From Amanita rubescens (lineage: Eukaryota > Basidiomycota > Agaricomycetes > Agaricales > Amanitaceae), in the NCBI GenBank assembly GCA_015039365.1, contig WION01000146.1, positions 60,988 to 124,987 on the forward strand: 64,000 nucleotides of DNA, given 5' to 3'. Position 1 is the stretch's first letter. Each line of letters starts with the position of its first letter. Position numbers and translations under genes: made by a program. Positions 31,295 through 39,418 of this stretch are shown here, in pieces. Below the pieces are notes generated by a model. The model was not told where the DNA came from. It ran no database searches and saw only the letters and a list, made by a program, of their open reading frames with translations.

Positions 31295-31746
31295 TGTTAC
31301 AACACGGTACGGACTCCCGCATTATGCTTACATGATACGTCGGACATGTTCATTCTTTATGCCTACCTTACTCGTCGTTTCCCCTTATGCTCGATTCATA
31401 CGGACAAACTCGTTTCCTTACTTATACCATCCCTTGTTCCACATATGACGCCGTCCTTGTACTTACTTTCGTACTTACCATTATTCATTAATTAGTACGT
31501 CTCATTGTACTTACTAGTATAAATACTGCATGTATTTTAGAGTCGAACCCTAAGTTCGACTTAGCTGTTTATTGTCGTCTGGCAATATAACTGTACTCTT
31601 AAACTCATCTACCACAATCGTCCTCAGATCCTAAGTCAACGTCTTGACTTAGTATTGAACTTATAATCTTAACGTTTGACTTAAGACTTGTAATCGTGAC
31701 TAGAGTTGCCGTTGCAACTTAAGTTGAGATTAACGAGTTCGTAACA
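31295..31746 (+). repeat. 5' LTR of C
   Basis: 452 bp, TGTTACAACACGG...TAACA. TATAAATA at 31518-31525. Hairpin GTCGAAC-CCTAA-GTTCGAC at 31542-31560. TAAGTTCGACTTA (31551-31563) pairs with the PBS. The last ATG is at 31530, upstream of the expected start site. Confidence 0.95.
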
Positions 31747-31748
31747 AT

Positions 31749-31761
31749 TAAGTCGAACTTA
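31749..31761 (+). other. Self-priming PBS of C
   Basis: TAAGTCGAACTTA, 2 nt after the LTR, is a 13-nt perfect complement of LTR 31551-31563. It has no tRNA-like TGG. Confidence 0.72.
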
Positions 31762-31826
31762 TCAATAAGCCTGAACATCGATTCATTGGCATTTGATAAC
31801 ATTACACTTCGACGAACTTCCGGAAA

Positions 31827-31847
31827 GCCAGCCCGTAGGTTACTGGC
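31827..31847 (+). other. Covarying leader stem-loop (element C)
   Basis: GCCAG / CTGGC stem with loop CCCGTAGGTTA, the counterpart of A 1916-1936. The loop UAG at 31836 is the last stop before the Gag extension frame. Confidence 0.6.
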
Positions 31848-33560
31848 CACGCTGTCAAAACGGATTGGAGAGCTCCACCGAATAGAGCTACACGAGATCG
31901 TAAAGGGAACTACATTCTTGACGGATACTACGTCAGACTAAACGGTGCAAAACGAATCTGGGAAGATACAGGAGGGAATCCAGTTAAAGAACAAGAATTC
32001 TGGATACCACAAAAAGAAACTAGACCTCCGAACGAATCATATTATTATTTCGCAGATCTATATCTTCAGGAACAGCATATCAGATTCGATCACCTCACAG
32101 AACGTTGGATAGCATCCGAAACACAAGAATTTGTCCCTAACGAATACTTCAACACCCCCATTTGGATAAAGGGGACTGTTGACGCTCTACCAGAGAACTT
32201 AAGACCGAAAGCTCTCCTTCCCACACAGACACAAGGCAAAAAGAAAGCAAAATTTGGCCTAAACGATAGTGAATCCGAGAAAGAAGGAGAAACAGATCAA
32301 AAACCCGATCTATTCCTTGATTTTCTCAGTGATCTTTCAGTTGGAACGACACCAACACCTGCCCAACAACCGACCAATCCCGAACCAGGTCCTTCGAACC
32401 CCAAAAAAGACGAAGAAGACCCGTTTGACTCTGACAGAATCGAAGTAGACGAACCTAAACCCGATCCAACTCCACCAAGAGATCCATCACCCCCACCAGA
32501 GATGTCTGGAGGAAGCACAGACCCCATACCTAACCCACGAACCCCTAGTCTCATCGGAGATCTTCCTGAATTCAAAGGGAAGCGAAAGGATGCCAACACA
32601 TTCATAGAAGATATCGAAATCTTCTTTGATATGAACCCTGAACGGATGAACACAGACCGTTTAAAAATCCTTGCCGCCCTGAATAAAATCTCAGACGGAG
32701 CTAGACAATGGAAAAAGAATAAATTAGCAGAACTACGAAAATCTCGTGCCACAACCGAAGGAGGCATCACGAGACCTGCTTTATTCGATGACTGGGAAGC
32801 ATTTAAACTGTCATTCTTGACAGATTGGGGAGAAGTTGATCCAAGTGGAAATGCATACACGAAAATTCTCAATCTACAGAACAGATCGTCCATGAAAGGA
32901 AAGAAACAGATGACCCTACCTAACTACGTTAATCAGTTCAAGGAACAAATCACGAAAGCCGGAATCGAAGGAGAAGCAGCATTCCATATGTTCGGAAAAG
33001 GACTTACAGCACCCGAGTTCGAAAAAGCAATGCTCATGAACCCAAAAACACTACAAGATTGGTACGACATTGCTATCAAACTCGACAACATCCGAACCCG
33101 TTCATACGCTTATTCCCCTCGATCTGGAAATGGTCATTCATCATCCTCTCATAACGACGAATCATGGGCTATGCAGATCGATCATAAATTTCTGGAATAC
33201 GAAGAAGACCCAGAATTAGAACTTACGATCAGATCTATGTCCAAAGAAGAAAGAGAACGCTACATCAAAGACGGTTTATGTTTTATCTGCGGAATCAAAG
33301 GACACATGTCAGGGCAATGCCCAAAGAAGAAAAGAAACAAAGGGAAAGGCCGATTTAAAGGAGGAAGGAAAAGAGGGTTCACGCCCAAACGTCACATTCG
33401 AGCCACATCAAATGATGGTGATGGAAATTGGGAAGAAGAAGAAGTCCGAGAGTCTAAACCAAATTACACCAAGAACATCCGAGCGCTGATGAAAGGGATG
33501 TCAACCGACGAAAAGAATGATCTATTACTATCTCTTGCCGATGAAAACGAGGATTTTTAA
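31839..33560 (+). CDS. gag: Gag polyprotein of C, with AUG-less N-terminal extension
   Basis: The frame is open from 31839 to TAA 33558-33560. The first ATG of any frame after the TATA box is 32502 (MSGGSTDPIPNPRTPSLIG), giving a 352-aa core Gag. The upstream 221 codons match A and B (VTGHAV, APPNRATR, EFWIPQKETRPPN, acidic Ser/Glu-rich linker). Core: capsid-like helices (FIEDIEIFFDMNPERMNTDR), zinc knuckle CX2CX4HX4C (CFICGIKGHMSGQC near 33279), then a Lys/Arg-rich nucleic-acid-binding tract. I infer two isoforms: a core from the AUG and an extended one from a non-AUG codon. Confidence 0.82.
   Translation, partial: VTGHAVKTDWRAPPNRATRDRKGNYILDGYYVRLNGAKRIWEDTGGNPVKEQEFWIPQKETRPPNESYYYFADLYLQEQHIRFDHLTERWIASETQEFVPNEYFNTPIWIKGTVDALPENLRPKALLPTQTQGKKKAKFGLNDSESEKEGETDQKPDLFLDFLSDLSVGTTPTPAQQPTNPEPGPSNPKKDEEDPFDSDRIEVDEPKPDPTPPRDPSPPPEMSGGSTDPIPNPRTPSLIGDLPEFKGKRKDANTFIEDIEIFFDMNPERMNTDRLKILAALNKISDGARQWKKNKLAELRKSRATTEGGITRPALFDDWEAFKLSFLTDWGEVDPSGNAYTKILNLQNRSSMKGKKQMTLPNYVNQFKEQITKAGIEGEAAFHMFGKGLTAPEFEKAMLMNPKTLQDWYDIAIKLDNIRTRSYAYSPRSGNGHSSSSHNDESWAMQIDHKFLEYEEDPELELTIRSMSKEERERYIKDGLCFICGIKGHMSGQCPKKKRNKGKGRFKGGRKRGFTPKRHIRATSNDGDGNWEEEEVRESKPNYTKNIRALMKGMSTDEKNDLLLSLADENEDF
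33551..33557 (+). promoter_or_regulatory. -1 frameshift heptamer, gag/pol junction of C
   Basis: G GAT TTT then the gag stop TAA. A -1 slip reads TTT TTA ACA GTG GGA into pol. The 19-bp context GGATTTTTRACAGTGGGAC is the same in A. Confidence 0.62.
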
Positions 33561-36500
33561 CAGTGGGACTCATGACAGTGGATGACGTCTCAGACACGCC
33601 AGATTCAACTCTCAATATATCTCATGTAACAGTACAATCTATTTCAAAACGAAGATTATCTGTCCCTATCAAAGTTGAAACTGAAAACAACACTGAAAAC
33701 CTCGTTGCCCTTGTCGACTGCGGAGCCGAAGGGATATTTATCGACAAAAGGATAGCACACAAATGGAGAAAACGAAAAACTCCACGACCAATTAGAGTTT
33801 ATAACGTCGATGGCACCATAAACAAAGAAGGAGAAATTGATGAACAATGTCTAATCACTTTCGAAATGAACGGAAAACGCATGACCGAATGGTTTCACGT
33901 ATCAGCAATAGGAAAACAAACGATTATACTGGGGCTTCCTTGGCTAGAGAAGCATAACCCTGACGTAAATTGGAGAGAAAAGACTCTAGAGTTCCGAGAC
34001 TCTGAACAGGACAAGATCAAGGCATCACTTCGGAGCATCTGTCAACAGATTGACAGAATAGCTATGCCTGAACAGGAAGAAGATCTCGTTATCGGATATT
34101 TGATGTCACACAAAGGATCACAGACGACAGATCACGGATGGAACACGCATACATTTGAGGATATAGGAAGCTGGTCAGAAGACGAATACGACCAAGTAAC
34201 TATTGCACGATATACACCAGCTCAACAAATGGAACATAAATACCATCAAACAGAGGAGGTTTACACGCTCCCTCCTGAATACTCGGCATGGAAAGACGTA
34301 TTCGAGAAAAAAGCAAGTGAACGATTCCCAGAAAGCCGATCTTGGGATCACCAGATAGAACTTCGCGATGATTTCATACCAAAAAGAGGAAAAATCTATC
34401 CCTTATCTCCGAAACAGCAGAATACACTGGATGAATGGATTAAAGAACACGTCGAAAAAGGCTACATCAGACCGTCAAAATCACCGCAGGCATCACCTTT
34501 CTTCTTTGTAGAAAAGAAAGAAGCACAAAAATTACGACCCTGCCAAGATTATCGATATCTGAACGAATATACTAAACCAAACGCATATCCACTACCTCTT
34601 ATCTCCGACCTTATGATCAAACTCAAAGATTCGGAATACTTTACAAAATTGGATATCCGATGGGGATATAATAACGTTCAAATCAAGGAATCTGACAGAT
34701 GGAAAGCCGCCTTTATCACCAATCGAGGTTTATTTGAACCTAACGTCATGTTCTTTGGATTACGAAATTCACCAGCAACGTTTCAAGCAATGATGGATGA
34801 TTATTTCAGGGATTTTACAGAAAAAGGATGGCTTGTCATCTACATGGATGACATGCTAATACACGCGCGCACTAAAGAAGAACTCGAGATTCGAACAAAA
34901 CAAGTACTTGAACGATTACAGAAACACGATCTTTACCTCAAGCTTGAAAAGTGTAAATTCGCTGCCCAAGAAGTTGATTTTCTAGGCACCGTCATATCAA
35001 AAAATACAATAAAAATGGACCCGATCAAACTTGCCGGAATCAGGGACTGGCCAACCCCTACTACCGTTAAACAAGTTAGATCCTTTTTAGGATTCGGAAA
35101 TTACTATCGAAGATTTATTTTCGGATTCGCCCACCTTGCACGACCCCTGCACGACCTAACAAAGAAAAACAAATTATGGACATGGACCGCAGAATGTCAA
35201 GTCGCATTTGATCTATTAAAAGAACGCTTTACATCCGCACCTGTCTTAATGATGCCCGATGTTAACAAACCCTTTATTCTACAAACGGACGCATCAGACC
35301 GCGCAATCGGAGCAGTTCTTATGCAAAAAGATGATAATGGCGACTTACATCCATGTGGATACCTATCCCACGCTTTAACGCCAACTGAAACACGATGGCA
35401 AATCTACGACCGAGAATTATTCGCCATTTACTACGCCCTTTATAACGAATGGAGATACCTGCTTGAAGGAGCAGAACACCCTGTCATTATTCATTGCGAC
35501 CACAAGAATTTACTCTATTATCGAGAACCACAACGTCTTACGAACCGCCAAGCACGATGGTGGAACGACTTATCTCGATTTAATATTAAATTAACCCACG
35601 TTCCCGGAGCAAAACTAATAATAGCGGATGCACTATCCCGCCGACCCGATCATATGACAAAAGACGAACCAGAAGAGTTAATAACGATGCTCCCAAGAGA
35701 ACTCTTTGTTCGCACAATCGCCGAAGATCTCCGTAACAAAGCAATAGAAATAACTGTCAAAGACGAATTTGCTCAATCAATCAAGAAATGTCTAAAAGAA
35801 AAAGGAACACCACCTTTACGCACTGCCCTTTCTGATTGGACCCTTGACGATGAATTAATCCTGTACAAAGGGAAATCCTTTATTCCCCCTGACACCGATC
35901 TTCGCCGAGATATTATTAGAGATTTTCATGAATCACCAACAAGCGGACACCCCGGTTTCTTCAAAACACTCGCCTTATTAAAGGAATATTACTGGTGGCC
36001 ATTAATGTCTAAGATGGTTAAACAATTCATTGACGGATGCACGGCATGTCAACAAATGAAATCGAATACACACCCTACTGCCGCACCTCTGATGCCAATC
36101 AAGTCTCACGCACACCGACCCTTTCAACAAATAACTATGGATTTCATAACCGATTTACCCACAAGTAACGGTTTCGATTCTATCTTTATCGTGGTCGATC
36201 AAGGACTTACAAAGGGAGTAATTCTCATGCCTTGTAACAAAACTATCACCGCCGACGAAACCGCCGACCTCTACATTCGGAATGTATTCAAAAACTTCGG
36301 TTTACCCGACATCATGATCTCCGATCGAGGACCACAGTTCGCATCACATGTCTTTAATGGCATAATGGACTCATTAAAAATCAAACACAAAATGAGTACC
36401 GCCTTCCATCCACAGACTGATGGACAAACGGAACGATATAACGCCGAATTAGAAGCTTATCTCCGAATATTCTGTGCCTACGAACCAGATACTTGGAACA

Positions 36501-37168
36501 AGATGATACCAATAGCACAATTCGCGCATAATTCACGCACTCATGAAGCATTGAAACAATCGCCCTTTCAATTGATGTATGGAACATCCCCGGTTGCACT
36601 TCCCCTTGTCTCAAACAAGACAAATACACCAACCGCCGATAACCGCATCAACTCCTTGTTCCGCGCACGAGAAGAAGCACTCGCCGCACATGATCTAGCA
36701 CGAGCTAAGATGATGGAAAGAACAACGAGAAAGACTAAACCGTTCAAAGTCAATGACAAAGTATGGTTAGAGTCTAGGAACCTGAAGATTCCTTATCAGA
36801 GCAGAAAGCTCGCACCTAAACGAGAAGGTCCCTTTTCCATCAAAGAAGTCTTAGGACCAGTGACATATCGTCTCACGCTACCAAGACAATGGAAAATTCA
36901 TAACGTATTCCACGCCGCCTTACTAACGCCGTTCAAAGAAACTTCCTTTCACGGAATAACGGAAACAAGGCCTCCTCCCGATCTGATCGAAGGAGAACAA
37001 GAATACGAAGTGGAAGCACTACTTGCACATCGCAAGTTTAGAGGAAAATTACAATTCTTAGTAAAATGGAAAGGCTATGACACCAGCGAAAACACATGGG
37101 AACCAGAAAATAACTTGACGCATATGGAAGACCTCCTTCTAGAATATAAAAGACGAAGGAAACTCTGA
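33554..37168 (+). CDS. pol: Pol polyprotein of C: protease-RT-RNase H-integrase-chromodomain
   Basis: About 1200 aa with no stop; its first ATG is 33572 but expression by -1 slip is likely. Counting from 33563: retropepsin with LVDCGAEG (D52-C-G, where A and B have DSG); RT with YMDD at 427-430; RNase H (LQTDASDRAIGA near 571, HCDHKNLLYY, ADALSRRPDH); integrase HHCC finger (FHESPTSGHPG near 788, CTACQQ near 826); DDE at about 859 (MDFITD), 920 (ISDRGPQF) and 957 (GQTERYN); chromodomain at 1148-1201 (LVKWKGYDTSENTWEP). The chromodomain is expected to steer integration to particular histone marks. TGA is followed by AATG of ORF3. Confidence 0.92.
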   Translation, partial: FLTVGLMTVDDVSDTPDSTLNISHVTVQSISKRRLSVPIKVETENNTENLVALVDCGAEGIFIDKRIAHKWRKRKTPRPIRVYNVDGTINKEGEIDEQCLITFEMNGKRMTEWFHVSAIGKQTIILGLPWLEKHNPDVNWREKTLEFRDSEQDKIKASLRSICQQIDRIAMPEQEEDLVIGYLMSHKGSQTTDHGWNTHTFEDIGSWSEDEYDQVTIARYTPAQQMEHKYHQTEEVYTLPPEYSAWKDVFEKKASERFPESRSWDHQIELRDDFIPKRGKIYPLSPKQQNTLDEWIKEHVEKGYIRPSKSPQASPFFFVEKKEAQKLRPCQDYRYLNEYTKPNAYPLPLISDLMIKLKDSEYFTKLDIRWGYNNVQIKESDRWKAAFITNRGLFEPNVMFFGLRNSPATFQAMMDDYFRDFTEKGWLVIYMDDMLIHARTKEELEIRTKQVLERLQKHDLYLKLEKCKFAAQEVDFLGTVISKNTIKMDPIKLAGIRDWPTPTTVKQVRSFLGFGNYYRRFIFGFAHLARPLHDLTKKNKLWTWTAECQVAFDLLKERFTSAPVLMMPDVNKPFILQTDASDRAIGAVLMQKDDNGDLHPCGYLSHALTPTETRWQIYDRELFAIYYALYNEWRYLLEGAEHPVIIHCDHKNLLYYREPQRLTNRQARWWNDLSRFNIKLTHVPGAKLIIADALSRRPDHMTKDEPEELITMLPRELFVRTIAEDLRNKAIEITVKDEFAQSIKKCLKEKGTPPLRTALSDWTLDDELILYKGKSFIPPDTDLRRDIIRDFHESPTSGHPGFFKTLALLKEYYWWPLMSKMVKQFIDGCTACQQMKSNTHPTAAPLMPIKSHAHRPFQQITMDFITDLPTSNGFDSIFIVVDQGLTKGVILMPCNKTITADETADLYIRNVFKNFGLPDIMISDRGPQFASHVFNGIMDSLKIKHKMSTAFHPQTDGQTERYNAELEAYLRIFCAYEPDTWNKMIPIAQFAHNSRTHEALKQSPFQLMYGTSPVALPLVSNKTNTPTADNRINSLFRAREEALAAHDLARAKMMERTTRKTKPFKVNDKVWLESRNLKIPYQSRKLAPKREGPFSIKEVLGPVTYRLTLPRQWKIHNVFHAALLTPFKETSFHGITETRPPPDLIEGEQEYEVEALLAHRKFRGKLQFLVKWKGYDTSENTWEPENNLTHMEDLLLEYKRRRKL

Positions 37169-37169
37169 A

Positions 37170-38921
37170 ATGTCACTCACATACCAAGTTACTATGCAGA
37201 ATGGAAACGACACCACCGACACCGTTCAACGTTTTCCCTGGTCCGAATTCTATGCCGGAGACACCACCGACACCCGATTCACCACTGAACCCCACCGACC
37301 TCGACTCGTTCTTCATACCACCGACACCAACGAAGAAGACACTGACCCGAACGACTTCGTTGATGTTCCCCACAGATCTCCCGATCAAACCTCGTCTCAA
37401 ACGATCCCGATCACTCCCACCGAAACCCAGGAAACCCACCACGGAACATCAGAAACTCTGGCTGTACCTGGACGAATTACGGAAGATCGCAATAGCCGAC
37501 CGATCCCACCTAGAAACGCTGAAGACATTAGCGTTACCTTACATAGAGAGACGGTACTTGCCGGTCACGCTTCGGCTCAACCTCATAACGAATCTATTCG
37601 AGGCAACGACCAGAGTTACGGTACAGATGGGACTAACCGCGATATGGCTGGCCCCATCATACGAACCACCCCCGATCTCTATCTCAGTTATCACGGAATT
37701 ACTACTTACACCAAGGTTAGAGACCGCGTCACTCTAATCTGTAACACCGCTAGGTTACAGGTCGACATCTTTGACCAAGAAAGGATAGCTCGAGTCTGGC
37801 GACTTCTCATGGATTTCCGAACCGCCACTACCCTTGCCGGTCAAGCCCGAGATCAGTACAACTATCACTGTGCCGATTTAATCGAAACGTTTGTAAATGT
37901 TACGTCACTATACTGGGAAGACGTTCATCCGAAAGGAGGAAACCTAGATCAACTGGCGATAGATCTATTACGACGACTTCTCACAGCTGACATCGAACGT
38001 TACATCATCCTTGCTATAGAAAGTATTGACGATCAAAGGTTTGGACTCAAAATACAACCTCACGATCAGAATAACCGCATCGCTGTCAACCATTGGTTTC
38101 GCGCTACCGAAGCTACACCCGACCGACACCGAGCAACTAGATGCATTATGGAGACAGATCGTAAATCGAGAGAAATCTGGTGCCTCACCGGAAAGATCCG
38201 AGACCTCTTGTCCAGTATCCAAGGAGACACAGAATGGACCACGGCCGAATTCGCAGATGGAGTTCCCCTGCATCAACTCACTAGCGACCACATTGCGCAG
38301 ATCAATAATGCGATCAGCGATCTCGATCTTCATCGCCGAATCCGTACAACAGGCGATCTCATTGAGGAAGAACCGAAACGAGATAAGAAGGCTCCTCCTC
38401 CTCCTCGATCCGCATCACCCCCAACCACCACCGTTATTCGCCACGGAGTCTGGAATATTCCTGTCCCCACTGCTCGACGAAACGACACTCCGCCTTCTCG
38501 ACGACCTACGACCCGCAGTATGACAAATGCCGCCAATCAACGCCCCCACCGTTACAACCGCTGCATTCACTGCCGAGGAAAGCATGCCTCTGAGGATCAC
38601 CATTTTACTACTGCAATTCCTCCTATGTCTACTCTACCTCCATGCGCTCCCACGCGCCGACGCGATCCGACGTCCGGTCCTTCCACTAAGAAGAAAGGAC
38701 GTTCTCGAACTACCACAGATGCCGCCAGTACCTCCGCTTCCACTAGCCGCCGCCCTCATCAGCCGAAGAAGAAGGGAAAGAAGAAGGCACACCACGCGTC
38801 ACAGTGTCAGGCATGCGTCAACGGACGACAGTGCGACGGAGCCGACGACGACGCTTGCGACCTTTACGGCGACTACGGCTATCAGCACGACGACGACGCC
38901 ATGCACAACATGAACACCTGA
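37170..38921 (+). CDS. ORF3 of C (583 aa, unknown function)
   Basis: ATG one base after the pol stop (TGAAATG), which suggests termination-reinitiation. Low-complexity N-terminal third, then a globular middle (YHGITTYTKVRD, RVWRLLMDF, YNYHCADLIE, LLRRLLTADIERY), a Pro/Arg-rich linker, a zinc-knuckle-like CX2CX3HX4HH (CIHCRGKHASEDHH, residues about 465-478), a Lys/Arg-rich tract, a second Cys cluster (CQACVNGRQC) and a C-terminus ending DDAMHNMNT. A and B carry homologues. No signal peptide or membrane helix is seen. Nucleic-acid binding is a reasonable guess. Confidence 0.8.
   Translation: MSLTYQVTMQNGNDTTDTVQRFPWSEFYAGDTTDTRFTTEPHRPRLVLHTTDTNEEDTDPNDFVDVPHRSPDQTSSQTIPITPTETQETHHGTSETLAVPGRITEDRNSRPIPPRNAEDISVTLHRETVLAGHASAQPHNESIRGNDQSYGTDGTNRDMAGPIIRTTPDLYLSYHGITTYTKVRDRVTLICNTARLQVDIFDQERIARVWRLLMDFRTATTLAGQARDQYNYHCADLIETFVNVTSLYWEDVHPKGGNLDQLAIDLLRRLLTADIERYIILAIESIDDQRFGLKIQPHDQNNRIAVNHWFRATEATPDRHRATRCIMETDRKSREIWCLTGKIRDLLSSIQGDTEWTTAEFADGVPLHQLTSDHIAQINNAISDLDLHRRIRTTGDLIEEEPKRDKKAPPPPRSASPPTTTVIRHGVWNIPVPTARRNDTPPSRRPTTRSMTNAANQRPHRYNRCIHCRGKHASEDHHFTTAIPPMSTLPPCAPTRRRDPTSGPSTKKKGRSRTTTDAASTSASTSRRPHQPKKKGKKKAHHASQCQACVNGRQCDGADDDACDLYGDYGYQHDDDAMHNMNT
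37201..37737 (+). CDS. Overprinted ORF inside ORF3 of C (178 aa)
   Basis: Begins at ATG (METTPPTPFNVFPG) in the +1 frame relative to ORF3. Pro/Thr-rich start, basic stretch (KPRLKRSRSLPPKPRKP), then helices (LWLYLDELRKIAIADRSHL, LFEATTRVTVQMGLTAIW). Element A has an ORF at the equivalent position and relative frame (21291-21998). The helix region resembles the N-terminal half of the B ORF3. Either it is a second protein, or a -1 shift near 37700 joins it to ORF3. Confidence 0.5.
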   Translation: METTPPTPFNVFPGPNSMPETPPTPDSPLNPTDLDSFFIPPTPTKKTLTRTTSLMFPTDLPIKPRLKRSRSLPPKPRKPTTEHQKLWLYLDELRKIAIADRSHLETLKTLALPYIERRYLPVTLRLNLITNLFEATTRVTVQMGLTAIWLAPSYEPPPISISVITELLLTPRLETASL

Positions 38922-38928
38922 ACGTTTT

Positions 38929-38961
38929 GTTGTTGCGGTCAACAACGTAGGGGAGAGCTAG
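38929..38961 (+). other. Hairpin and polypurine tract before the 3' LTR of C
   Basis: GTTGTTG-CGGT-CAACAAC (38929-38946), then GTAGGGGAGAGCTAG up to the LTR. Same hairpin as A 23015-23032. Confidence 0.62.
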
Positions 38962-39413
38962 TGTTACAACACGGTACGGACTCCCGCATTATGCTTACAT
39001 GATACGTCGGACATGTTCATTCTTTATGCCTACCTTACTCGTCGTTTCCCCTTATGCTCGATTCATACGGACAAACTCGTTTCCTTACTTATACCATCCC
39101 TTGTTCCACATATGACGCCGTCCTTGTACTTACTTTCGTACTTACCATTATTCATTAATTAGTACGTCTCATTGTACTTACTAGTATAAATACTGCATGT
39201 ATTTTAGAGTCGAACCCTAAGTTCGACTTAGCTGTTTATTGTCGTCTGGCAATATAACTGTACTCTTAAACTCATCTACCACAATCGTCCTCAGATCCTA
39301 AGTCAACGTCTTGACTTAGTATTGAACTTATAATCTTAACGTTTGACTTAAGACTTGTAATCGTGACTAGAGTTGCCGTTGCAACTTAAGTTGAGATTAA
39401 CGAGTTCGTAACA
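38962..39413 (+). repeat. 3' LTR of C
   Basis: 452 bp, same length as the 5' copy and no difference noticed in the stretches compared. Followed by the ATGGG TSD. Confidence 0.95.
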
Positions 39414-39418
39414 ATGGG

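Larger units (their letters stand above)
31295..39413 (+). mobile_element. Element C: complete, apparently intact Ty3/gypsy chromovirus
   Basis: 8119 bp, two 452-bp LTRs that look identical as far as I read them, 5-bp TSD ATGGG (31290-31294, 39414-39418). It has uninterrupted gag, pol and ORF3. Removing it and one TSD copy restores the B sequence (TCACGACAATGGGACCATG). With intact frames and matching LTRs it is the best candidate for a recently active element in the window. Confidence 0.95.

Noticed and set aside
31747..31842. tRNA-primed PBS in chromoviruses
   Set aside because: No TGG follows the LTR in A, B or C, whereas a perfect 12-13-nt complement exists in their own R region.
38527..38913. 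Hydrophobic alternative ORF in the C-terminal part of ORF3 of C
   Set aside because: No counterpart at the same place in A or B; it is probably a shadow of the Arg/Thr-rich ORF3 frame.
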